Assembly: GCA_036023115.1 (NCBI GenBank)
Contig: JAYKKT010000059.1
Location: forward strand, 6,703,001-6,767,000
Length of the DNA: 64,000 nucleotides
Reading direction: 5' to 3'
From: Brasenia schreberi
Taxonomy: Eukaryota; Streptophyta; Magnoliopsida; Nymphaeales; Cabombaceae
Position numbers and translations under genes: made by a program. The notes under the pieces are model-generated. The model was given only the letters and a program-made list of their open reading frames with translations, was not told where the DNA came from and did not search any database. Within the stretch, counting starts at the first letter, position 1, and every line of letters begins with the position of its first letter. Shown here in pieces: positions 52,221 to 62,247 of the stretch.

Positions 52221-52983
52221 TTTAATCGAAGGTACCTAACATATACTCATTTAATGAGTTCTTATTACAGCGGACATTTTAGACTTCCATGCATCAGCAT
52301 AGACAAATCCATTGGGACTTACCATAACGAACGACAGCTTGTAGATCGAAAATGCATGAAATCATGTTACCACACCATCAAAATGTATGTTACTAGTGGA
52401 GATCTTGGGGACGTGGATTTTTAAGCAATATTGTGATTAGCGTATCGGTACCTATATTGTATAAGACACCGATACGTAATAATCGGTAGAGGTATATGAC
52501 ATTTATAACATTCCTCGGTTCAGTATATGATATTTATAACATTCCTTTTTAAGTATTAAAGTTTATATGGAGGTCCTAACATTTGTGTGTAAATACTTCG
52601 TACAGTGGGAAGAGAACATCGACAAATCCGTACGTACAAACTAGGTTGTGCAATCTTCCTCAGCCTTGAATGGTAGCTGATCATCAACCGGATTTAACAC
52701 CTTATCTTTCGTACAAATTACGCTAAATATCCACCACTTAAATCAAAGAGTCCGACGATATGGCTGAGGTCGCAGCACGTCGTCGGCAAACCGCTTAATG
52801 CGTTTTTTATTTAGTGTTTCTTGGCACTTTCTCGCAAATCAATCATGCATAATTGCTACAGAGAAGCAAATAGCTCCATCGATCGTACACTCTAGGCCAG
52901 CTTTAAAGGAAGAGGTTGATCGGCATTGTATAAATTGTTGCTTCGCCCTTCATAGCGAAATAGTTATTCACAAGTTAGTTCTG
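52221..52983. other. upstream region of the MYB gene
   Basis: About 52440-52490 has gtatcggtac-type self-complementary motifs. The in-frame extension upstream of the MYB start (from 52798) has no homology and is taken as 5' UTR. Confidence 0.4.
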
Positions 52984-53399
52984 ATGGCTCCACCATCGTG
53001 CAGTCTAGGCATTCGAAGGGGCGCATGGAGCAAAGAGGAGGACGTTTTGCTTCAAAGATGCGTTGAGAAATACGGCGAAGGAAACTGGCATCTAGTTCCT
53101 TCAAGATCAGGCACAGTCAAATACTTCTCCTCCTGCTACTGCCTCTTTTTTCCTTTTTTTTTTTTGGCTATAAGACGGTAATGGTGGCATCAAATTTATG
53201 AACCTGTTGCACTGAACTTATGAATTTACTTGGGTCATGCCTTTACGCGTTCCTTTTTATAAATTATGAATTTTTTCATGATTTATCAGAAACAATGATT
53301 AATATATACGAAATACACGATCCGCTAGATGTTCTCTCACAAAAATGACCAATAAAGAATGTTGGTGTTTCTGGATATTTTGTTCATGTGACAATCTTC

Positions 53400-53505
53400 T
53401 TTTTTGGTGAGAATCCACTGGTACCGGGAAGCCTACAAACACCCTGACTGTTCCGGTTCGAACCAGGTCTGGGAACGGGATTACAGCTCTCCCAAGCTTT
53501 GGTGT
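53400..53505 (-). mobile_element. possible SINE-like fragment in MYB intron 1
   Basis: The minus strand contains the B-box-like ggttcgaacc and ends with ggcttcccggtaccagtgga, then tctcaccaaaaaaga, an A-rich tail. It sits just left of LINE copy D. The head is not clear. Confidence 0.35.
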
Positions 53506-53537
53506 TCATGTCAAAGGTTCATGTATTCTTTTTATTA

Positions 53538-56500
53538 CAACAACAACAACTAAGCCTTTTCCCATACTAGACGGGGTCGGCTACATGGATTCTTTGTTTC
53601 CACAGATCCCTATCGTGTGCCATGTTAGCAGTTAACTCCCAATAAACTAGATCATTCTTTATTGTTTCTTTCGTGGTCGTCCTCTACCTCTTTTAATACT
53701 TTCCAAATTTAGTTTTTCTAACCTTCTTACAGGTTCTTCTTTTGATCTTCTTTCTATATGTCCAAACCATCTTAAACGATGTTCTCTCATTTTATCCTCT
53801 ATTGGTGCCACTCCTAATTTGTTTCTAATAACCTCATTATGTATACGGTCTTTTCTTGTATGGCCACTCATCCATCTCAACATCTTCATTTCTGTCACAG
53901 ACATCTTTTGTACATGTTGATGATTAACTGCCCAACACTCAGAACCATAAAACATGGCAGGCCTAATTGCTGCTCTATAATATTTACCTTTTAATTTTAA
54001 TGGTATCTTCTTATCACAAAGAATACCTGATGCTCCTCTCCATTTTAACCAACCAGCATTAATTCTATGTGTAACATCTCCATCAATTCTTCCATCACTT
54101 TGAAAAATTGACCCTAAGTATTTAAAACTTTCCTTTTGGGGAATGCAATGTGTGCCAATTTTAATTTCTATGTCCTCTGAAGTAGCCAAATGATCAAACT
54201 TACATTCCATATATTCTGTCTTTGTTCTACTAAGTCGGAGGCCTTTGTTTTCTAATGTTTCTCTCCATAGTTCCAATTTTCTATTAACTTTTTCCTTAGA
54301 CTCCTCCACTAATACAATGTCATCTGCAAATAACATACACCAAGGTACTTCATCTTGAATATGTTTTGTTAACTCATCCATCACCATTATAAATAAGTAT
54401 GGACTTAAAGTTGATCCTTGATGTAACCCAATATTAACTTCAAAGAAGTCTGTCGTTCCTTCATGAGTCCTCACACATGTTTTTGCACCATCATACATGT
54501 CTCTTATAAGGTTAATATATGTCAATGGGATACCTCTTTTTTCCAAAGTTCTCCAAAGAACCTCCCTCGGTACCCTATCATAAGCTTTTTCTAGATCAAT
54601 AAATATCATGTGAAGGTCTTTCTTTTTTGCTCTAAAATGTTCCATAAGACGTCTCAGAAGGTGAATCGCTTCAATAGTAGATCTACCTGGCATAAATCTA
54701 AATTGGTTCTCTGTTGTACTTGATACTTGTCTTAACCTACGTTCGATAATTCTTTCCCATAATTTCATAGTATGACTCATTAACTTGATACCTCGATAAT
54801 TCACACAATTTTGAATGTCTCCCTTGTTCTTATATACGGGTATAAGTGTACTTGCTCTCCATTCCTCGGGCATCTTTTGGTTTTTTCATATTTCATTAAA
54901 TAGTCTTGTGAGCCAAGTGATTCCTATTTCTCCTAGTATTTTCCAAACTTCTATAGGAATATTATCTGGTCCTACCGATTTACCACTCTTCATATGTTTA
55001 AGAGCCTCTTTGACTTCATTCTTTTGAATACGTCGGTAGAAATTGTGGTTTATATACTTTTCTGACTTGGCTAAATCTCCTAAACTAATACTAACATCTT
55101 TATTTTCATTAAAAAGATTATAAAAATAGTTTTTCCATCTATTTCTTATATCATCATTTGCCACTAGAATTTTTTCATCCTCGTCTTTTATGCATCTAAC
55201 AAAATTTAGATCTTTAGTTTTCTTATCTCTAGCCCTAGCTATCCTAAAAATATCTCTTTCACCCTCTTTTGAGTTGAGTTTTGTATATAAGTCCTCCCAA
55301 ATCTTAGCTTTTGCTTCACTAACGGCCTTTTTTGCTTCCTTCTTTGCTTTCTTATAAGCTTCTAAAGTTTCACTAGTTTTCTTAGCATAATGTAATTTGT
55401 AACATGCCCTCTTTGCCTTGATTTTATTTTGTACTATTTCACTCCACCACCAAGCTTCTTTTTGTGCCGGTACACCTCCCTTAGATACCCCTAACACATC
55501 TTTCGCCACTTTCCTAATATGTATAGCCATATTGTTACTTCTATAGGAATATTATCTGGTCCTACCGATTTACCACTCTTCATATGTTTAAGAGCCTCTT
55601 TGACTTCATTCTTTTGAATACGTCGGTAGAAATTGTGGTTTATATACTTTTCTGACTTGGCTAAATCTCCTAAACTAATACTAACATCTTTATTTTCATT
55701 AAAAAGATTATAAAAATAGTTTTTCCATCTATTTCTTATATCATCATTTGCCACTAGAATTTTTTCATCCTCGTCTTTTATGCATCTAACAAAATTTAGA
55801 TCCTTAGTTTTCTTATCTCTAGCCCTAGCTATCCTAAAAATATCTCTTTCACCCTCTTTTGAGTTGAGTTTTGTATATAAGTCCTCCCAAATCTTAGCTT
55901 TTGCTTCACTAACGGCCTTTTTTGCTTCCTTCTTTGCTTTCTTATAAGCTTCTAAAGTTTCACTAGTTTTCTTAGCATAATGTAATTTGTAACATGCCCT
56001 CTTTGCCTTGATTTTATTTTGTACTATTTCACTCCACCACCAAGCTTCTTTTTGTACCGGTACACCTCCCTTAGATACCCCTAACACATCTTTCGCCACT
56101 TTCCTAATATGTATAGATATATTGTTCCACATATCAGAGGGTGTGCCAACATAATTCCAAACATCTCCTTGAAGGACTTTCTGTTTAAATATACATTCTT
56201 TCTCGCTTTTGAGGTTCCACCATTTAGTCTGAATAGCTCGATGCACTCTTTTCTTCTTTGTCCATTTTTTTATTTGTAAATCCATAACTAAAAGTCGATG
56301 TTGGGTGGTTAAGCTTTCTCCTGGAATTACCTTACAATCTTTACAACACGCTCTATCTTTTTTTCTACAAATAAAGTAATCAATTTGTGTGTGTGATAAG
56401 CCACTCTTATAAGTAATTAAATGTTCATCTCATTTTTTGAAGATTGTATTGACTATAAAGAGATCAAATGACATAGCAAAATTTAAAATCTCCCTACCTT

Positions 56501-57393
56501 CCTCGTTTATATCCCCATAACCAAAGTTTCCATGAATCCCTTGATATCCTAATGCCTCTTTACCGACATGTCCATTTAAATCTCCTCCTAAACAAATCAT
56601 CTCCCTTTGTGGAATCTTTTGAAACACCTTATCTAACTCTTCCCAAAAAACTGTCTTTATACTATCTTCTAGTCCTACTTGGGGTGCGTAAGCACAAACT
56701 ATATTCAAAACCTTTGCTCCTAACACTAATTTCAATGTCATGATTCGGTCACCATATCGTTGTATGTCTACTACACTCTCCTTTAAATCTTTATTTATGA
56801 TAATACCAACTCCGTTTCGGGCCTTTTCTTTACCTGAGTACCATAATTTAAAACCTGTATCCTCTATCTCCTTTGCTTTTTCTCCAACCTATTTTGTCTC
56901 TTGTAAACATAGAATATGAATCTTTCTCCGAATCATAGTATCTACCACCTCCATTAGCTTACCCGATAATGTTCCGATATTCCAAGAACCAATACGAATC
57001 TTATTATCTAGGACTAGCTTCCTTACCCCCCGCATCCGTCCATAATCAAAATGCGGAGACCCTCTCTGAAAATTTTTCACTACATTCGGGCAGCAATGTA
57101 GTGGGACTAACTTCTTTACCCACACCCGTCCATGATGTGGGAACCTTTTTTGCAATTGATTCACTACATTCGGGCGAAAATGTAGTGGCCCTTGCTTACT
57201 TCTTACTGCATTCGGGCTTTGCAGCACGTCGCTAGGCGGGGATGCTCCAAAGCAATGCTGATAATTTTTGTAATCCATGTTGTAGAAATCCGACGAAGTT
57301 TTACGCTGGCTGTCGGAAGCCTAACACAACCCTCCTCCTTTATCCGGGCTTGGGACCGGCAATGCAAGGGTGATCCCTTACATGGGCGGAGTT
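53538..57393 (-). mobile_element. RTE-type LINE copy D, near full length, in MYB intron 1
   Basis: It is flanked by a perfect 20-bp duplication, ttcatgtattctttttatta, at 53518-53537 and 57394-57413. On the minus strand it runs from a 5' region (57393 to about 57280) into an endonuclease (SWNIGTLSGK, ILCLQETK, GGDLNGHVGKE), a Lys-rich linker, a reverse transcriptase ([39 protein letters not shown]) and the FGHIERRSKEEP C-terminus, with a (TTG)n 3' tail. Lesions: a stop after QETK where copy E has Trp, a Trp-to-stop change before KNQKMPEEW, a 10-bp deletion near the C-terminus and a 590-bp internal tandem duplication. Without the duplication it is about 3.27 kb. It is young but disabled, and lies antisense to the MYB. 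Confidence 0.96.
54947..56126. repeat. 590-bp tandem duplication inside LINE copy D
   Basis: Segment 54947-55536 is repeated at 55537-56126 with only a handful of substitutions. It covers the linker and the start of the reverse transcriptase, so PDNIPIEV occurs twice. It is specific to copy D; copy C has one. Confidence 0.95.
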
Positions 57394-58503
57394 TTCATGT
57401 ATTCTTTTTATTATTAAACCAAATTGAATAAATAATTATAGTGGTCATTTTGTTAAGTTAGAAGGAAATAAAGACAGAAATTACCTTTTTTTATGTCGCA
57501 AGAGTTGCAGATTGAGATGGCTCAACTACCTTAGCCCTAAAATTAAACGCGGTCACTTTTCACACGATGAAGTGGACCTCATGATCAGGATGCATGAACT
57601 TCTGGGAAACAGGTCACATCACCAAGTCCTATGCAACTCACTTATCAGATTCCATTGTGGGCGTTCCTTAAACCATATAATAACCTCCACTAGAAATCGT
57701 TTTCCATACTATTAGGATCAGCTACAGCTACTTTCTGCTTGAGCTAAGTCTCATGTTGTATTAATGCTTAACTTGAGAAAACAAGACATATTTTATTGTT
57801 TTGCTTACTTGGGAAGTCTTCTCCTAAAAACCCATAATTCATTAAAATAATATATTAAAGAACAGTAGCAGGTGTATTGTTTCGGTTGCTTGAGAGGTCT
57901 TTCTCAAAAACGGTAGTTCATCAAAATATTAGATTAAACGAGTCCTAGCATGTATTTGGTTTATCAGTTTTCCCTATATATTATATGTTACCGAACTCTT
58001 GATTCTCTTTCTTTTGAAAAGGGTAATCTGATCATGATAAACGGTCTTAAATTTTTAACAGGTGGTCGTTGATCGCAGGAAGATTACCGGGAAGAACAGC
58101 CAACGACGTAAAAAATTTTTGGAATTGTCACTTGAACAAAAAGATGACTTCCCAGCCAGCAGTGAGAGATGAAACTCCGTCTCCTTCAGTAGTGGTTCCC
58201 ACAAAGCCCCAAGCCCGAAGATTCACAGCTGTGGTACCCCATTTCGGCACCTTCTCTCCTATTCCCCTCTCATCACCAAAGCCACAGCCTTCAAAGAATC
58301 CTCCTACAAACGCTCCTTGGATTGATCACAGCGTTATAACGTCGGGACACCAACTCTTCCCGGATCAAGCTCAAGAGAATTCATGGTTACATGAGATGCT
58401 AAACCTGGTCAGTGATGGTGAGGATTTCATCTCCATTGATAAGCCAGATTTTGACTGGGGAGACTTGGATGATGGTTTCACAGCTTTGGGTTTCATTCCA
58501 TAA

Positions 58504-59063
58504 TGGAAGCAGTTGGTTAACGTGAAGGCCTAGAAATGGGTGCTGCAGCATTACAGACAGTACTCTCTGCAATGATAGACATTCAATTTTACTTCAGTAA
58601 ATTTCTCTCTTTGACGGGTAATCTATCTAAAATAAATTGCCTCTAAAAAGATAAAAGTACTTTGGTAATGGTAATGCTGCATTTGCTAGTGAGCCCAGTC
58701 TATTCATGTCTCTTCAGCTTGCCTCAAGGTACAACATTGTCTGGCTTTATTGAGGTAATTGATGGCAGATTATTTCAAAATTAGTTGGGTCAATGTCATT
58801 AACATCCACGAAATGACATGATTGAATGGCTTAATGTCACGGGAAAGCTGAATCCCAATGACTATTTGGCTGCCAACCCAAAGTGGAAAGAACGCTTTCA
58901 CGGAAGGACCAACTCAGACGGCCATGGAAGTCTGAACAGGGTCACGAGTGCAAGAGCCTCCATGACCCTTAGGGTAGGTGAAAAGATATTCAAGCCACTC
59001 GCTTAACGCTTTTAACATGGTTAGTGGATGTAACTTTTCACCATTGGAAGGTACAACTACGAT
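58504..59063. other. 3' flank of the MYB locus
   Basis: No gene is supported. The frame at 58818-59006 shows no domain. Confidence 0.4.
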
Positions 59064-59250
59064 GAGAATGTGACATATTTGTCTTTGTTTGTGTCCAGCT
59101 GGATCAAAAGAAATCCAACAGATAACTACGGTTTATTTGTTCAGTTGATGGCACACCATTTTGAGAATGTGACATATTTTGTCATTGTTTGTGTCCAGCT
59201 GGACCAAAAGAAATCCAACAGATAACTACGGTTTATTTGTTCGGTTGATG
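59064..59250. repeat. tandem duplication, ~99-bp period
   Basis: Two copies, 59064-59150 and 59163-59250, each running from gagaatgtgacatat through ccaacagataactacggttt, with about four differences. Confidence 0.9.
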
Positions 59251-59696
59251 CTTTTGACATTGACACACCATTTTTTATATCAAAATTAGTCTTCATTATT
59301 TTCTTTTTTCTTTTCTACCCAATTTCACGAAATATCTCTACGACCGATTTTTACTGTCTACACAATCTTTTTTTAATATCAAAATTTCTCATTATTTTCT
59401 CTCTTTTTCCGATCTATTTCCAAGAGGGATCTCTCTTTTGTTGGATCTCTTTACTCTAATGACTAATATTTTATTCGTTTTTACCATTGTTATCCTTTAA
59501 CAACCGGACAACACACTCTTACAAATCTCGCTGAACAAAAAAAAAGAATCATGAAAAATGAAATTAATAACAAAAAAAAAAGAAAATCAAGAAATATAAG
59601 AATATATTTTTAAGAACATCATGCGAAACAAAAAGAGACACGACTAAGAAAAAATGCCTTTTTTTCTTCTTCTTTCTTATTTTTTGGTTATATTCG
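59251..59696. other. gene-free AT-rich stretch
   Basis: CT- and A-rich sequence; no gene or recognised repeat. Confidence 0.4.
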
Positions 59697-60700
59697 AACT
59701 CCGCCCATGTAAGGGATCACCCTTGCATTGCCGGTCCCAAGCCCGGATATAGGAGGAGGGTTGTGTTAGGCTTCCGACAACCAGTGTAAAACTTCGTCAG
59801 ATTTTTATAACATGGATTACAAAAATTATGAGCATTGCTTTGGGGCGTCCCCGCCTCGCGACGTGCTATAGAGCCCGAATGCAGTAATAAGTAAGCAAGG
59901 GGCACTACATTTTTGCCTTAATGTAGTGAATCAATTGTAGAGAGGGTTCCCACATCATGGACGGGTGTGGGTAAAGAAGTTAGTCCCACTACATTGTCAC
60001 CCGAATGTAGTGAAAAATTTTCAGATAGGGCATTCGCATTTTGATTATGGACGGATGCGGGGGGGTAAGGAAGCTAGTTCTGGATAATAAGATTCATATT
60101 GGTTTTTGAAATATCGGAACATTACCCGGTAAGCTAATGGAGGTGGTAGATACTATGATTCGGAGAAAGATTCATATTCTTTGTTTATAAGAGACAAAAT
60201 GGGTTGGAGAAAAAGCAAAGGAGATAGAGGATACAGGTTTTAAATTATAGTACTCAAGTAAAGAAAAGGCTCGAAATGGAGTTGGTATTATCATTCAAAA
60301 TTGTGCGAATTATCGAGGTATCAAGTTAATGAGCCATATTATGAAATTATGGGAAAGAATTATCGAACGTAGGTTAAGAAAGCTAGTCAACCCCAAATAA
60401 TATATAATTCATAATTTTTATCAATATATTCGAAATTGACCCTTTGTAACTGATTAGCATGACACAACCATGTTGGAAAAGACTCTATGAAAAAAAATAT
60501 TGAGTTAAGTTGAGTGGTAGAAAAGTTACTCACAACCATATACTAGTATTACTTTCATCATTTTTATCAATATATGAAAGTTACTTACATATATTCATAA
60601 GATAAATATGTTAGAAAGGTTGAAGAGTAGAGTAGTGTTGAAAGGAAACAATAATAAATGATTCATCTTATATTGAGTTAATTATTAGCATGACACAAAA
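59697..60700 (+). mobile_element. RTE-type LINE copy E, internally deleted
   Basis: It starts exactly with the family 5' end (aactccgcccatgtaaggga), continues through the 5' repeats and the endonuclease start (QETKWVGEKAKEIEDTGF), then jumps at about 60295 to the reverse transcriptase block [13 protein letters not shown]. Later pieces near 60400 and 60610-60690 match the linker and 3' region in diverged form. A large internal deletion and decay make it inactive. Confidence 0.85.
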
Positions 60701-61364
60701 TCAAACACTCTATATAACCCACCCCATTTATTTTGGAAAAGACTTAGCTGAAAAATAAATAAGTTCATTAATTTAAGTTGAGTGGTAGAAAATCCGTATC
60801 TTTTGTCACTTATGGATAATGTCACACTATAGCCAGTATGGTACATATTTCCATCAACCATGTCGGACTATACATAACGGCGTCGTTGACTTTCAACCAA
60901 CCTGATGTACTTTGGAAATTGACCCTTTGTAAACACAAGTACATTTTCAAACCTGTGAAATTGCTGGTTTAACTGCGGTTTCGTTGTGATTTTTTCTCTC
61001 TCCTTGGCAACAATCAGTAAAATGGATAACCCACCGACCATGCTCCTTTTGCTTAGTAAAATTCTCCTCTTTCTCTCTCTCATCACTTCTTCGATCTCTT
61101 AACATCACGATGCCCACAAAGCAGTTCTGCAGTATCCCACCTCACCGGGAATGCTCAAGAAGATGGATGTCTCAGCAGCATGAAGGTAAATAACCACCTA
61201 ATTAAAGAGATTGCTAAGCAATTTATTAACTGATAATTGCTCTGTTTATTTCAACGTGAAAGCAACAAAGCAGTCGAATCCTACACAACTTTAAAGTAAG
61301 GCACAGAAGTGGTAGGGATTTGCTCGCTGGAGAAAATGAAAAAAGAGAGACCAGAAAGTTCTTC
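60701..61364. other. gene-free stretch
   Basis: The frame at 60868-61086 (-) has no domain. The sequence near 60700-60790 repeats pieces found around 60480-60520. Confidence 0.4.
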
Positions 61365-61570
61365 TTTTTCTTGGTTACGATAGGAGGCCGAAGCTAGCCT
61401 AACACACAGAGGCATGCACCCTCCGGGAATCAAACTGACCACCTACGAGGGTGGCGCCAGTGAGCCCTAATAGTGAGCTACGACTCTGAGTGGAAAGTGG
61501 TGAACGTTCTACTTGTGGGCGTCAGAGGGCCCTACCGGTGAACTAAAGGCTCTGGATGCAAAGTGGAGAA
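61365..61570 (-). mobile_element. tRNA-derived SINE copy S5 with duplicated head
   Basis: On the minus strand it ends with ggctagcttcggcctcctat, then cgtaacc and an A-rich tail, and has the B-box-like cagtttgattcccggaggg. The tRNA-like head appears twice: gcatccagagcctttagttc, and again as a diverged copy at about 61465-61510. Confidence 0.6.
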
Positions 61571-61572
61571 CT

Positions 61573-61745
61573 CTGTGGTTCGGCATCTCCGTTTCCTTCG
61601 GCGTACGAAACACGCAATTATTTTCTCCATCCTCTCTCTACTTTGTTTTATTTCATTTCATTAAAATGTTGTCTTCTAAAAACTAGATAATGATCTCTGT
61701 GGTACCTGTAAATTACTTCGATTTCTCACACTAACAATTGATCTC
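61573..61745. repeat. long direct repeat, right copy
   Basis: Partner of 52044-52220, same orientation. It directly abuts SINE S5. Confidence 0.85.
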
Positions 61746-61783
61746 TGTGGTACCTGTAACTATTTAACATTGACTTTTAATAA

Positions 61784-62247
61784 TGGATTTACATGTAAGA
61801 AAGTCAACAAAGAGGCAAATAATGTTAGATCTACGTGAAATGAATGGGTGAAACCCAAAAAATGAGAAAGAAGGTTATTTAAAAGGAAAGTTCTTTAAAG
61901 GGGTGATTGGAATTTTATAGGCATAGCTGGTAACATATGGAATAATATAGCAATTCATATTACTAAAATGACAAAATATTTATTAAGTAAATCTAAGGAA
62001 ATATACTATCTTGGTGGATTTACATGTAAGAAAGTCAACAAAGAGGCAAATAATGTTAGATCTACGTGAAATGAATGGGTGAAACCCAAAAAATGAGAAA
62101 GAAGGTTATTTAAAAGGAAAGTTCTTTAAAGGGGTGATTGGAATTTTATAGGCATAGCTGGTAACATATGGAATAATATAGCAATTCATATTACTAAAAT
62201 GACAAAATATTTATTAAGTAAATCTAAGGAAATATACTATCTTGGTG
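61784..62247. repeat. tandem duplication, 231-bp period
   Basis: Two practically identical copies starting tggatttacatgtaagaaag, the second at 62015. The repeated unit includes the start of decayed LINE copy F. Confidence 0.92.

Larger units (their letters stand above)
52984..58503 (+). pseudogene. anthocyanin-type (subgroup 6-like) R2R3-MYB, split by a LINE and apparently damaged
   Basis: Exon 1 (52984-53110) encodes GIRRGAWSKEEDVLLQRC...GNWHLVPSRSG, most of R2. Exon 2 is recognisable only from 57494 to 57612 ([18 protein letters not shown], start of R3). Exon 3 (58062-58503) encodes [20 protein letters not shown], the rest of R3, and a 120-residue tail ending in an acidic segment. R3 carries the full DLxxRxxxLxxxxxxLxxxR bHLH-contact motif and the ANDV signature of anthocyanin activators. 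KPQARRFT resembles the subgroup 6 motif. Such proteins switch on flavonoid pigment genes in the nucleus. The usual exon 2 is 130 nt; here its first 11 nt (Gly-Leu-Asn-Arg plus acceptor AG) are replaced by a T-run, and the intron 1 donor position reads GC, not GT. LINE copy D lies in intron 1, antisense. Probably a pseudogene; a transcript could overturn this. Confidence 0.85.

Noticed and set aside
52798..52983. Extension of MYB exon 1 upstream to ATG 52798
   Set aside because: The 62 extra residues have no family resemblance; the MYB N-terminus begins a few residues before GIRRGAW, so 52984 is preferred.
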